Positions 56,406-64,000 of a stretch of 64,000 nt of DNA are shown here, in pieces. The notes beneath the pieces are model-generated. The model was not told where the DNA came from, ran no database searches, and worked only from the letters and a program-made list of their open reading frames with translations. A program made the position numbers and the translations under genes. The stretch comes from Herbaspirillum sp. DW155 (lineage in GTDB: Bacteria; Pseudomonadota; Gammaproteobacteria; Burkholderiales; Burkholderiaceae_D). Location of the stretch: positions 1,984,001 to 2,048,000 of the forward strand of contig NZ_AP029028.1 in the NCBI RefSeq assembly GCF_037076565.1. Direction: 5' to 3'. Position 1 is the first letter of the stretch, and every line of letters begins with the position of its first letter.

Positions 56406-56511
56406 ATAAATTGTGAAGCATTTGCTTACAAACCTTACGGCTTTCGCCTAGAGTTGTCAGGAATCGGGGGATATAGTCACGCTACGTCATTCAGAACAAC
56501 GAGGAGCTATC

Positions 56512-56823
56512 GTGAACAAGTCGATTCCCATGATGGCCGGCATGGCCGTCTTTGCAGCCGTCGCCGGTCTGTGCGCAGCGCCGGCCATGGCCGGGCATGT
56601 CTCGATCGGCGTGAATATCGGCGTGCCGGCCTACGTGGCTCCCCCGCCTGTGTACGTGGCGCCGGCGCCGGTGTATGTGCCTCCGCCGCCGGTGTATGTG
56701 CGTCCGGCTCCTGTCTATTACGTCAACCCGCCGCCGCCGGTCTATGTGGAACGGGAGTACTACTATCGCGGCCATCATCGTCACTGGCACCGTCCGCCGC
56801 CTCCGGGCTACTGGGCTCGTTGA
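56512..56823 (+). CDS. Secreted Pro/Tyr-rich repeat protein
   Basis: 103 residues. A signal peptide (to about AMA-GH, residue 27) is followed by five imperfect repeats of the type PPPVYV / PAPVYV (about 43-80), and the tail REYYYRGHHRHWHRPPPPGYW is rich in His, Arg and aromatic residues. The composition suggests an extended, possibly cell-wall-binding or metal-binding, envelope protein. The GAGGAGCTATC ribosome site is good. Function unknown; similar short proteins are common in Burkholderiales. Confidence 0.8.
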   Translation: MNKSIPMMAGMAVFAAVAGLCAAPAMAGHVSIGVNIGVPAYVAPPPVYVAPAPVYVPPPPVYVRPAPVYYVNPPPPVYVEREYYYRGHHRHWHRPPPPGYWAR

Positions 56824-56854
56824 GCCGGCAATATCGGACAAACCGGACAAGAAA

Positions 56855-56876
56855 AATGGCGGCCTCGGCCGCCATT
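56855..56876. terminator. Hairpin between convergent genes
   Basis: Perfect 10-bp stem AATGGCGGCC / GGCCGCCATT with a TC loop, between the Pro/Tyr-rich gene and the convergent DUF2242 gene. No T-run. Confidence 0.55.
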
Positions 56877-56924
56877 GTCACGTTCATCCCCGGGAAGTAC
56901 TGAGCGGGTGAATTTCCTTGGCCT

Positions 56925-57485
56925 TCATTTCTTGGCGGGCGCGGTGTCGTCATCGACGTCCACCAGCAGATAGCGTTCGGCTGCACCGAAGAAACGGTCA
57001 TAGAAGTCGGCCGACCGGATGGTTTCACTGGACACGCGCACCATCGAATCATCGCTGGCGGCAAAGGGCATCGACACCGATCCCAGCACGCTCACGCCCA
57101 GGCTGGCCGAGCTGTTGCTCTTTTTGATGCCGTAGCCATCCTGGGTGGCGCTGGCGAACATGGTCGAGCTCTTGCCGTTGCCATTGGAGGCACAGACCAC
57201 GTGGAAGGCGATTTCCATGTGCTTGTCGCTGGCGGGCTGGAAGCTCTTGTTGCCATCCAGGGTATTGTCCGTCGACTTGCTGATCACGTAGCCCTGGCCC
57301 AGCAGTGCGCGCCGGGCGGCTTCGCAGACGGCTTTTTCGCTGCCGGGGAAGCTGCGCGAGAAGGCGCTGGTATCGCTGAATTCCTCCTGATGATAGAAGG
57401 CGGTCTTGCCTGTACTGCAGGCAGTCAGGCCCAGGCTGAGCGAGGTGACGAAGAAAAACGGAACAGAAAAACGCAAGCGCGGCAT
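56925..57485 (-). CDS. DUF2242 lipoprotein
   Basis: 186 residues. The signal peptide ends in lipobox LTAC (Cys23). The mature protein has the DUF2242 pattern: EKAVCEAARRALLGQGYVI, then ISKSTDNTLDGNKSFQP, FHVVCASNG, and ATQDGYGIKKSNSSASLGVSVLGSVSMP. It should be anchored in the envelope. The family has no known activity. Convergent with the Pro/Tyr-rich gene. Confidence 0.85.
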   Translation of the reverse strand: MPRLRFSVPFFFVTSLSLGLTACSTGKTAFYHQEEFSDTSAFSRSFPGSEKAVCEAARRALLGQGYVISKSTDNTLDGNKSFQPASDKHMEIAFHVVCASNGNGKSSTMFASATQDGYGIKKSNSSASLGVSVLGSVSMPFAASDDSMVRVSSETIRSADFYDRFFGAAERYLLVDVDDDTAPAKK

Positions 57486-57779
57486 GCAGCGGATCTCCAG
57501 CGACAGAAAGACGGGACAGAAGAGGATGGCGTGGATTGTAAAGGATTCACGCAGTGCAGGGTTTGGACGGATGGTAAAGAACCGTAACAGGGTGCTTATC
57601 AGTGTCTGAGAAAGCGGATGAAGCCGCTCCCGCAGTTTGCTGACATGAAGGTAAAATCACTTGTCGAATTGCCTGACTGAAAGTAATGTTAGGAAGTTCA
57701 AGGGAGTGGTCTTCCATCGGGACGATCACGAATCTGCGCAGCACGCTGGGCAAATTCGCATACGGCCTCGTCAAGGATA

Positions 57780-58001
57780 ATGGATAAAAATCAGAAAGCG
57801 GAATTGGAGCGCATCCAGAAGGAACTGGTGGACGCACACAATAAGGCTGCGTGGCAGATGGCCGCGACGATCATCAAGGCCTCGCTGGTCAAGAACGGCA
57901 TGGACCAGCCGCCCACGCCGGCCGAACTGGCTGACCTCAATGCCACCATTACCAATCTGCGCAGCGTGGCGGAGGATGCGCTGGAGTTGCTCAAGCGCTG
58001 A
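57780..58001 (+). CDS. Small helical protein of unknown function
   Basis: 73 residues, highly polar and predicted mostly helical (MDKNQKAELERIQKELVDAH, ITNLRSVAEDALELLKR). No signal peptide, membrane segment or cysteine. AAGGATA lies just upstream of the ATG. The stretch before it (57486-57779) has no other feature I can identify. I do not recognise a family. Confidence 0.6.
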   Translation: MDKNQKAELERIQKELVDAHNKAAWQMAATIIKASLVKNGMDQPPTPAELADLNATITNLRSVAEDALELLKR

Positions 58002-58068
58002 GCCTCATCCTGATCGGGCAGTTCCGGTGCCTGCCTTCACTGCTATTGTCGATGTCCTGCCTTGGGCG

Positions 58069-58464
58069 TCATCGCATCCCGGCCCGCATTTCATGCTCGG
58101 CCGCCAGCGCCAGGAAGGCAGAGCGTGACATGCGCCGCGCCTGTGCCACGGAATCGATGCGCGCCACCAGGTTCTGCGGCAGGCTGACGTTGAGTCGCAC
58201 TGACTTGGCGTTCACGCGCGACAGATCGATCTCCACCAACATCCAGTACCCCCCCTGGAATCGTTCATCGTCAGCCCAGTCTTCAGGCGCGCTCGGGGCA
58301 GGAATGGGCTCGGCCTGCCCATGGAAATGCGCCTCCACCGCCTCCTGCGCGGCGGCGGGCAGATGCTGCAGTTCGTCCGAGCCGGCGAAGCAGCCGGGGA
58401 AATCGGGGAAGGCAGCGCCATAGGCACTGTCGGGATCCTTGTGGACGTAGAGCGGGTAGAGCAT
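58069..58464 (-). CDS. hicB: HicB-family antitoxin
   Basis: 131 residues. The N-terminal partial RNase H-like fold (YPLYVHKDPDSAYGAAFPDFPGCFAGSDEL, AQEAVEAHF) is the HicB signature. The C-terminus is a ribbon-helix-helix DNA-binding domain (SVRLNVSLPQNLVARIDSVAQARRMSRSAFLALAAEHE). It should neutralise HicA and repress the operon. It starts 19 bp after hicA, in the canonical toxin-first order. Confidence 0.92.
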   Translation of the reverse strand: MLYPLYVHKDPDSAYGAAFPDFPGCFAGSDELQHLPAAAQEAVEAHFHGQAEPIPAPSAPEDWADDERFQGGYWMLVEIDLSRVNAKSVRLNVSLPQNLVARIDSVAQARRMSRSAFLALAAEHEMRAGMR

Positions 58465-58483
58465 GGGGTTCTCCTGATGGACG

Positions 58484-58666
58484 TCATTTCAGGCCTGCTT
58501 GCCTGAGAATGCTTTTCTGCGTTGCCAGGGGTAAATCCTTCTTGGGATGCGGCACCGTCACCTTGCCGGGCTTGGCTGGATGCTTGAACTGGTGGTGCGA
58601 GCCTACCGTATGCGCGAGATACCAGCCGTCGGCCTTGAGTCTTTTGATGAGGGTTGCGCTGTCCAT
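58484..58666 (-). CDS. hicA: HicA-family mRNA interferase toxin
   Basis: 60 residues. The small double-stranded-RNA-binding-like fold has LIKRLKADGWYLAHTVGSHHQFKHPAKPGKVTVPHPKKDL; the conserved His of GSHHQF (24-25) is needed for RNA cleavage in the family. ATG 58666 follows the operator-like dyad at 58673-58703. Length and sequence appear intact, so the toxin is probably active. Confidence 0.92.
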   Translation of the reverse strand: MDSATLIKRLKADGWYLAHTVGSHHQFKHPAKPGKVTVPHPKKDLPLATQKSILRQAGLK

Positions 58667-58672
58667 GCAGCG

Positions 58673-58703
58673 TATTGTGAATTATACACACGATTACACA
58701 ATA
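58673..58703 (-). promoter_or_regulatory. hicAB promoter and operator-like inverted repeat
   Basis: TATTGTG (58673-58679) and CACAATA (58697-58703) are perfect inverted arms 17 bp apart, with a minus-strand TATAAT (58686-58681) between them. The position over the -10 box fits repression by the HicB ribbon-helix-helix domain. The -35 is weak (AGTCCA). Confidence 0.5.
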
Positions 58704-58885
58704 TGGACTTTGGGGCAGACTCCATGATGGATGGACGAACGCCGCCAAGTCGGCTCCGGTCGGGCGACACTCTTCTCTACAGGGTTCAATGTGCTTGAAA
58801 TGGATGAGGCTCGCTGCCTCATCGGAATTGGCAACCATCCGACCAGGAAAGCCGCGGCCGGCGGAATTGCTTTTGCAACCGTGAC

Positions 58886-58978
58886 TGGTGCCTGAGGCCG
58901 GGGTCGAACCGGCACGCCCCCTTCCGGGTAAGCGGCGGATTTTAAGTCCGCTGTGTCTACCAATTTCACCACTCAGGC
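58886..58978 (-). tRNA. tRNA-Leu (TAA)
   Basis: 93 nt with CCA. Acceptor GCCTGAG / CTCAGGC, anticodon arm GCGGA-CTTAAAA-TCCGC (TAA, reading UUA and UUG), a long variable arm and T loop TTCGACC. Confidence 0.96.
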
Positions 58979-59218
58979 ATGAGGGATGCCGGCGAGGGCC
59001 GCCGGAAAAGGGACGCATTATAGCAGCGACTTGCGCCACATCATCCGTTTTTTCCTGCGGAAAACTCCGGTTTTTTGATGAGGCTGCCCGATGCCCATCG
59101 CAGAGCCCGTTTGCGCGCGCCGCACAGCATTCCATCCTGTCCGAGGGTGTCATTTCCGGCCGACAAGCTGTCGTGAGAGGGTAGAATGACGTCTTCTTTC
59201 ATCCGGAAAGCCCTCACC

Positions 59219-60085
59219 ATGACTGAAGCCGTAGTCAAGACAGTGCAGTGCATTTCGCCCGCCGGCCTGCATACCATGGCCTACAAGGAGTGGGGCGATG
59301 CGCGCAATCCCAATGTGCTGGTGTGCGTGCACGGTGTCACCCGGGTCTCCGACGATTTCGACCGCATGGCGCGCGAGCTGTGCGATACCTACCGGGTGAT
59401 CTGTCCCGATGTGGTGGGCCGCGGCCGTTCCGGGCGGCTGGCCAATCCGCAGTTCTATACCGTGCCGCAGTACGTGAGCGACATGGTGACCCTGCTGGCG
59501 CGCGCCGATGCCGAGATCGTCGACTGGTTCGGCACCTCCATGGGCGGCCTGATCGGCATGGCGCTGGCCTCGCTGCCGGGCAACCCGATCCGCCGCCTGG
59601 TGCTCAACGACATCGGACCCTCCCTCAACGGTGCCGCACTGGCGCGCATCGGCGAGTACATCGGCCAGGACGTGCGCTTCGATACCTTCGAGGAAGCGGC
59701 CCAATACATCCGCACCATTTCGGCCAGCTTCGGTCAACACAGCGATGAAGAATGGCACAAGCTGGCCAAGGACGTGCTGCGCCAGAATGAAGAGGGCAAG
59801 TGGGTGCGCCATTACGATCTGGGCCTGGCCGTGCCGTTCAAGCTGACCACGCCGGAAGCGGCCAGCGCGGCCGAACAGATGCTGTGGGCGGCCTACGATG
59901 CCATCGGCTGCCCGACGCTGCTGGTGCGCGGCGCCCAGTCTGACCTGTTGCTGCCGGAAGTGGCGCAGGAAATGACGCGCCGCGGCCCCAGGGCCACACT
60001 GGTCGAGCTGCCCGACGTGGGCCATGCGCCGACCTTCATGCATGCATCGCAGATCGAGGTGGCGCGCCAGTTCCTGCTGGGCTGA
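59219..60085 (+). CDS. Alpha/beta hydrolase
   Basis: 288 residues from ATG 59219 (MTEAVVKT); an in-frame ATG at 59186 would add 11. The nucleophile elbow GTSMGG holds Ser107. The oxyanion-hole block VCVHGVTRVSDDFDRMAREL and the catalytic His in DVGHAPTFMHA are visible; the acid Asp is probably in RGAQSDLL. Proteins of this kind hydrolyse esters or related bonds; the substrate is unknown. ridA follows after 74 bp on the same strand and relA follows ridA, so the three may be one transcript. Confidence 0.85.
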   Translation: MTEAVVKTVQCISPAGLHTMAYKEWGDARNPNVLVCVHGVTRVSDDFDRMARELCDTYRVICPDVVGRGRSGRLANPQFYTVPQYVSDMVTLLARADAEIVDWFGTSMGGLIGMALASLPGNPIRRLVLNDIGPSLNGAALARIGEYIGQDVRFDTFEEAAQYIRTISASFGQHSDEEWHKLAKDVLRQNEEGKWVRHYDLGLAVPFKLTTPEAASAAEQMLWAAYDAIGCPTLLVRGAQSDLLLPEVAQEMTRRGPRATLVELPDVGHAPTFMHASQIEVARQFLLG

Positions 60086-60159
60086 GCGGTCCCCGGTCTG
60101 ATCAATTTTTATCATCACCGGCGCTCACTGGCGCCGGGTTTCACCAGGAAGGAAATTTC

Positions 60160-60510
60160 ATGTCAGTACAACGTCTGCACGTCGGCAAGCGCCTCTCCGA
60201 AGTCGCCATTCACAACGGCACCATCTACCTGGCCGGCCAGATCGCCGAAGACGCCACCCAGAACATCGAAGGCCAGACCCGCGAAGTGCTGGGTCACATC
60301 GACCGCCTGCTGGCCGAGGCCGGCAGTGACAAGACCAAGATCCTGTCGTGCCAGATTTTCCTGTCCGATGTGAAGGATTTTGCCGGCATGAACGCGGTCT
60401 GGGACGAGTGGGTCGCTCCCGGCAATGCGCCGCCGCGCGCCACCGTCGAAGCCAAGCTGGCCCGTCCTGAACTGCTGGTGGAAATCATCATCGTCGCCGC
60501 ACAGAAGTAA
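60160..60510 (+). CDS. RidA-family protein
   Basis: 116 residues. RidA proteins deaminate reactive enamine/imine intermediates released by PLP enzymes. The block IYLAGQIAEDATQNIEGQTREVLGHIDRLLAEAGSDKTKILSCQIFLSD is typical, but the Arg of the active RidA archetype is displaced in the C-terminal PPRATVEAKLARPELLVEIIIVAAQ, where the family has PxRxxVxxxxLP. It may belong to a Rid2-type subgroup. GGAAGGAA precedes the ATG; relA starts 6 bp after its stop. Confidence 0.88.
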   Translation: MSVQRLHVGKRLSEVAIHNGTIYLAGQIAEDATQNIEGQTREVLGHIDRLLAEAGSDKTKILSCQIFLSDVKDFAGMNAVWDEWVAPGNAPPRATVEAKLARPELLVEIIIVAAQK

Positions 60511-60516
60511 GCGGGT

Positions 60517-62769
60517 ATGGTTTCGGTAGCAAGTACCCAGGGCGAAGGCCTGGCGGCCATCACTGCCGGTCTCGGTCCTGAGGATGTGGCACGGGTCGAG
60601 CAGGCGCTGGCTGAACTCGAACCGCTGTATGCCGACAGGCAGATCCTGTCCGGGCAGAATGCGCTGCAATTCGCCGTCTCGGTGGCCACCGTGCTGACCG
60701 CCCTGAACGTCGATGCCGCCACCCGCATCGCCGGGCTGGCCTTTGAGGCGCAGATGCTGCATCCCGAGCTGGACGAAAAGCTCGAAGAACGCTTCGGCAA
60801 GGAAATCGCCGAGCTGGTGGGCAATGTGCGCCAGTTGATGCGCTTTCACAGCCTCAGCTTCCAACCCCAGAACCAGGAAGTCCTGCGCGGCAAGAACGCC
60901 GCCCAGCAGGCCGCCGCCCAGGTGGAAACCCTGCGCAAGATGCTGCTGGCCATGGCCACCGACATGCGTGCGGTGCTGGTGCGCCTGGCCTCGCGCGTGG
61001 CCACCTTGCGCTACTTCGCCGAGACCAAGCAGGAGAACGAGGCCAGCGCGCAGTACGCGCGCCAGACCTTCGATCTGTATGCACCACTGGCCAACCGGCT
61101 GGGCATCTGGCAGTTGAAGTGGGAGCTGGAAGACCTGTCCTTCCGCTTCCTGGAGCCGGTGACCTACAAGCGCATCGCCAAGATGCTGGAAGAAAAACGC
61201 CTCGAGCGCGAAGCCTTCGTGGCCAATGCGATCGCACGCCTGCGCGCCGAGATGGCGGCCCAGGACATCCGCGCCGAGGTCAGCGGACGGCCCAAGCACA
61301 TCTACAGCATCTGGAACAAGATGCGCGGCAAGTCCATCGACTTTTCCGAGCTCTACGATGTGCGTGCCTTCCGTGTCATCGTCGACGATGTGAAGACTTG
61401 TTACTCGGTGCTGGGCATCGTGCATAACATCTGGACGCCGATTCCCGAAGAGTTCGACGATTACATCTCGCGTCCCAAACAGAACGGTTACCAGTCGCTG
61501 CACACGGTGGTGATGGCCGAGGATGGCCGGGCGCTCGAGGTGCAGATCCGTACGCACGAGATGCACCACTTTGCAGAATACGGCGTGGCGGCGCACTGGC
61601 GCTACAAGGAAAGCGGCGGATCGAATTTCTCGGCGCAGAAATATGACGAGAAAATCGCCTGGCTGCGCCAGCTGCTGGCCTGGAAGAATGAAGTCACCGA
61701 TGCCGTGGTGGACCAGGAAGAAGTGCGCCGCGACTGGGTGCAAAAGCTCAAGTCGGCCACGCTGGATGAGCGCATCTATGTGCTCACGCCCCAGGCACGT
61801 GTGATCGAACTGCCCAGCGGCGCCACGCCCATCGACTTCGCCTATCACCTGCACAGCGATGTCGGCCATCGCTGCCGTGGTGCGCGCGTGGATGGCGTGA
61901 TGGTGCCGTTGAATACCACCCTCAAGAATGGCCAGACGGTGGAAGTGATCACCGCCAAGAGCGGCCCCGGCGTGGGCCCCTCGCGCGACTGGCTCAGTCC
62001 CGGCTATGCGGCCAGTTCGCGCACGCGTTCCAAGATCCGCGCCTGGTTCAATGCCATCGAGCAGCAGGAGACACTTTCGGTAGGTCGTGGCCTGCTGGAA
62101 AAGACCTTGCAGCGTGAGGGCAAGACCGCCGTCAACCTGGAAGAGCTGGCCCAGAAACTGGGCTTTGCCAAGGTCGATGACCTGTGCCTGTCGCTGGCCA
62201 AGGAGGAATTCAGCCTGCGGCACGTGGAGCAGGCGCTGCACGTGGGCGAGGAAAAGAAGCCCGAGATCGACGACGAAGCCCTGATCACCCGCAAGAGCCG
62301 GGCGTCGAGCATCGTGCAGGGCGCCAAGTCGGGCGTGCTGGTGGTCGGCACGGATGGTCTGCTGACCCAACTGGCGCGCTGCTGCAAGCCGGCGCCGCCG
62401 GACGTGATTGCCGGCTTTGTCACGCGCGGCAAGGGCGTTTCCATCCACCGGGTGAACTGCAAGAACTTCGCCGAGATGAGTTCGCACGCGCCGGAACGGG
62501 TGATCCAGACCACCTGGGGTGCGCCGGCGCGCGATACGGTGTATCCGGTCGATATCTTCGTGCTGGCCAGTGACCGGCAGGGCTTGCTGCGCGATATCTC
62601 CGATATCTTCCTGCGCGACAAGATCAACGTCATCGGCGTCAGTACCCAAAGCGTGAAGGGGCAGGCACGCATGGCCTTCACGGCCGAGATCGGTTCGACC
62701 GAGCAGTTGCAGAAAGCCTTGACGGTGATCCGTGAAGTCAAAGGGGTGATCGAGGCCAAGCGGCAATAG
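60517..62769 (+). CDS. relA: GTP pyrophosphokinase RelA
   Basis: 750 residues. RelA makes (p)ppGpp on stalled ribosomes. The N-terminal pseudo-hydrolase region lacks the His-Asp pair (LAFEAQML where bifunctional enzymes have HD), which marks this as RelA, not SpoT. The synthetase domain has SGRPKHIYSIWNKM, YDVRAFRVIV and the RelA-type EFDDYI loop. TGS (VLTPQARVIELPSGATPIDFAYHLHSDVGHRC), helical, zinc-finger-like (RCCKPAPPDVI) and ACT (VDIFVLASDRQGLLRDI) domains follow. Confidence 0.95.
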   Translation: MVSVASTQGEGLAAITAGLGPEDVARVEQALAELEPLYADRQILSGQNALQFAVSVATVLTALNVDAATRIAGLAFEAQMLHPELDEKLEERFGKEIAELVGNVRQLMRFHSLSFQPQNQEVLRGKNAAQQAAAQVETLRKMLLAMATDMRAVLVRLASRVATLRYFAETKQENEASAQYARQTFDLYAPLANRLGIWQLKWELEDLSFRFLEPVTYKRIAKMLEEKRLEREAFVANAIARLRAEMAAQDIRAEVSGRPKHIYSIWNKMRGKSIDFSELYDVRAFRVIVDDVKTCYSVLGIVHNIWTPIPEEFDDYISRPKQNGYQSLHTVVMAEDGRALEVQIRTHEMHHFAEYGVAAHWRYKESGGSNFSAQKYDEKIAWLRQLLAWKNEVTDAVVDQEEVRRDWVQKLKSATLDERIYVLTPQARVIELPSGATPIDFAYHLHSDVGHRCRGARVDGVMVPLNTTLKNGQTVEVITAKSGPGVGPSRDWLSPGYAASSRTRSKIRAWFNAIEQQETLSVGRGLLEKTLQREGKTAVNLEELAQKLGFAKVDDLCLSLAKEEFSLRHVEQALHVGEEKKPEIDDEALITRKSRASSIVQGAKSGVLVVGTDGLLTQLARCCKPAPPDVIAGFVTRGKGVSIHRVNCKNFAEMSSHAPERVIQTTWGAPARDTVYPVDIFVLASDRQGLLRDISDIFLRDKINVIGVSTQSVKGQARMAFTAEIGSTEQLQKALTVIREVKGVIEAKRQ

Positions 62770-62851
62770 GAAGAGCGCGGGCAGGGGGGGCGGATGCCTG
62801 TTGAAAGACGAGAACTATTTTTACTTTTTCATCATTTTCAGCATTTACCCC

Positions 62852-62880
62852 TTGGCAAATTTTAAAAAGCCTCCTATACT
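62852..62880 (+). promoter_or_regulatory. Promoter of the first tRNA-Val
   Basis: TTGGCA, 17-bp spacer, TATACT (62875-62880), 14 bp before the tRNA. Confidence 0.8.
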
Positions 62881-62894
62881 CTCGCTTCTTCGTT

Positions 62895-62971
62895 AGGCGC
62901 GTAGCTCAGCTGGTTAGAGCACTACCTTGACATGGTAGGGGTCGTTGGTTCGAGTCCAATCGTGCCTACCA
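62895..62971 (+). tRNA. tRNA-Val (GAC), copy 1
   Basis: 77 nt with CCA. Acceptor AGGCGCG / CGTGCCT (one G-T pair), anticodon loop TTGACAT (GAC), T loop TTCGAGT. Confidence 0.96.
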
Positions 62972-63016
62972 ATTCTTCTGGTCCCGTACGGGATGGTCGG
63001 ATTGGCGCGAAGCGAT

Positions 63017-63048
63017 AAAAAGGAGGCGCGTTCTCGGCTTCCTTTTTT
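63017..63048 (+). terminator. Weak terminator between the tRNA-Val copies
   Basis: AAAAAGGA (63017-63024) pairs with TCCTTTTT (63040-63047), giving an 8-bp stem and T-run. Confidence 0.5.
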
Positions 63049-63095
63049 GTTTTATCGAGTAGCAAGTTAAGCAAAGTTAAGCAGCATTCTTCGAT

Positions 63096-63172
63096 AGGCG
63101 CGTAGCTCAGCTGGTTAGAGCACTACCTTGACATGGTAGGGGTCGTTGGTTCGAGTCCAATCGTGCCTACCA
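63096..63172 (+). tRNA. tRNA-Val (GAC), copy 2
   Basis: Sequence identical to copy 1, 201 bp downstream. The 5-base TTCTT just past both genes is also shared. Confidence 0.96.
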
Positions 63173-63250
63173 ATTCTTTTGCTTCCTGATGAGGCTGAGG
63201 GGTTGGGTGAAGAAATAGGCGAAGAATATGCAAACATGGCAGGAATCCAC

Positions 63251-63286
63251 AAGAGGAAGCGCGCTGGCGGCTTCCTTTTTGTTTTT
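63251..63286 (+). terminator. Terminator of the tRNA-Val pair
   Basis: AGGAAGC (63254-63260) / GCTTCCT (63270-63276) stem followed by TTTTGTTTTT. Confidence 0.75.
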
Positions 63287-63437
63287 CTGCGCCGCCCTTC
63301 CTTTCTATACATTCCCCCGCGATTGCTGATGGCTGCCGACGCCGATGGCGTGGCGGCGGCCTCCATGGTTTGCGGGTGGTCAATGGCGGGCGAGAAAAAG
63401 TGAATTTTTATGAAGGAATGGGTCAGATGTTTCGCGG

Positions 63438-63454
63438 AAGCATTTCAAATGCTT
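63438..63454. promoter_or_regulatory. Palindrome upstream of cheY
   Basis: AAGCATTT-C-AAATGCTT, a perfect 17-bp dyad 69 bp before the cheY ATG. It could bind a dimeric regulator; none is identified. Confidence 0.3.
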
Positions 63455-63523
63455 TACACTTGCCCCGAATTTTTTCGCGGATAACATCTCCAATCCTCAT
63501 TTCACGGCGCAACGAATTTTCCT

Positions 63524-63931
63524 ATGGCGGCAGATGATCAGTATTTCCTCGTGGTTGATGACTTTTCGACAATGCGTCGCATTGTCAGCGGCCTGCTGAA
63601 GGAGCTTGAATATACCAAGATGGTGGAGGCTGATGACGGCTCCTCGGCCTTGAAAATCCTGGAGGCGGGCGCCTTGCCGGTGACCTTCGTGTTGACCGAC
63701 TGGAACATGCCGGGCATGGATGGCTTGACGCTGCTCAAGAAAATCCGCGCGACGCCTTCGCTGGCGCATCTGCCGGTGCTGATGATCACGGCCGAGGCCA
63801 AGAAGGAAAATATCGTCGTGGCGGCCCAGTCGGGCGCCGATGGCTACATCGTCAAGCCCTTCACTGCGGCTACCCTCAAGGAAAAGATCGAGAAGATCCT
63901 GGCGCGCCGCGCCGCGATGGCCAACGCTTGA
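63524..63931 (+). CDS. cheY: Chemotaxis response regulator CheY
   Basis: 135 residues, a single receiver domain. The acidic pocket is Asp12/Asp13 ([10 protein letters not shown]), the phospho-acceptor Asp59 ([11 protein letters not shown]), the switch Thr89 (MITA) and Lys111 (IVKPF), each shifted by two from E. coli CheY. The C-terminal helix [13 protein letters not shown] matches the FliM-binding face. It is followed directly by a terminator, so unlike the E. coli arrangement it is not joined to cheZ. Confidence 0.92.
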   Translation: MAADDQYFLVVDDFSTMRRIVSGLLKELEYTKMVEADDGSSALKILEAGALPVTFVLTDWNMPGMDGLTLLKKIRATPSLAHLPVLMITAEAKKENIVVAAQSGADGYIVKPFTAATLKEKIEKILARRAAMANA

Positions 63932-63962
63932 TGGTCGCTTGATTCGCTTCGCTTGAGACCGC

Positions 63963-63995
63963 AACGGCATCTTCGGATGCCGTTTCGTTTTTTGG
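63963..63995 (+). terminator. Terminator of cheY
   Basis: Perfect 9-bp stem AACGGCATC / GATGCCGTT with a TTCG loop, followed by TCGTTTTTT. Confidence 0.85.
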
Positions 63996-64000
63996 CGTGT

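Larger units (their letters stand above)
63173..63523. other. Intergenic region between tRNA-Val and cheY
   Basis: 350 bp without a gene. It contains the tRNA-Val terminator (63251-63286) and a perfect palindrome at 63438-63454; a cheY promoter is not obvious. Confidence 0.5.

Noticed and set aside
58886-58978. Integration site of a genomic island at tRNA-Leu
   Set aside because: No integrase and no repeated tRNA end is seen nearby; hicAB alone is not evidence of an island.

Overview
The window is 64 kb of GC-rich chromosome from a betaproteobacterium, most likely Oxalobacteraceae and Herbaspirillum-like. I infer this from the gene order (ftsK-lolA-fdxA-rarA-serS; yceF/yceD-rpmF-plsX-fabHDG-acpP-fabF-ygfX-rpoE-rseAB-mucD-grx-lepA-lepB-rnc-era-recO-pdxJ-acpS-nagZ-uvrC-pgsA), from the protein sequences and from codon use; no database search was run. 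I see no insertion sequence, prophage, integron or CRISPR array. This is core genome with a few accessory touches.

Layout. 1-2.0 kb (minus strand): N-terminus of an Smr-domain protein, an I78-type protease-inhibitor lipoprotein and trxB. 2.2-11.2 kb: ftsK, lolA, fdxA, rarA, an alanyl-tRNA editing gene (alaX) broken by one in-frame amber codon, a LysR regulator, a membrane protein and serS. 11.3-15.6 kb: an EAL-CBS-GGDEF protein and a membrane diguanylate cyclase either side of tRNA-Ser(CGA). 15.6-19.3 kb: LacI and MarR regulators, an HPP-CBS membrane protein, a tiny lipoprotein, a candidate small RNA and a DUF1289 protein. 19.3-26.7 kb: the phospholipid and fatty-acid cluster. 26.7-31.3 kb: ygfX and the envelope-stress operon rpoE-rseA-rseB-mucD. 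31.4-42.6 kb: a glutaredoxin-like protein and the lepA-to-pgsA housekeeping string. 42.6-43.3 kb: a tRNA block of four identical tRNA-Gly(GCC) genes and tRNA-Cys(GCA). 43.5-51.7 kb: cheV, the cobT-cobS-cobC lower-ligand branch of cobalamin synthesis, and a Cache kinase / NarL-type regulator pair divergent from cstA-ybdD. 51.7-57.5 kb: a DnaA-box cluster, a small secreted acidic protein, htpX, a KefB/YbaL antiporter, an FMN riboswitch with a RibH2 lumazine synthase, a Pro/Tyr-rich secreted protein and a DUF2242 lipoprotein. 57.7-64 kb: a small unknown protein, a hicAB toxin-antitoxin pair, tRNA-Leu(TAA), an alpha/beta hydrolase, ridA, relA, two tRNA-Val(GAC) genes and a solitary cheY.

How the genes work together. 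The fab cluster makes acyl chains on AcpP, PlsX passes them to phospholipid synthesis, PgsA makes phosphatidylglycerol, and AcpS (in the lepA string) activates AcpP. RpoE with RseA, RseB and MucD senses and answers envelope damage, and LolA, LepB and HtpX also serve envelope and protein quality. CheV and CheY are chemotaxis parts sitting alone, away from a main che operon.

No wholly new multi-gene system stands out. The best leads are non-coding or single-gene: four DnaA-box-like sites within about 100 bp away from any replication gene (51927-52028), three CTRCGTAG boxes between a two-component system and cstA (49236-49266), a candidate anti-Shine-Dalgarno small RNA (about 18860-18928), and the amber-interrupted alaX.
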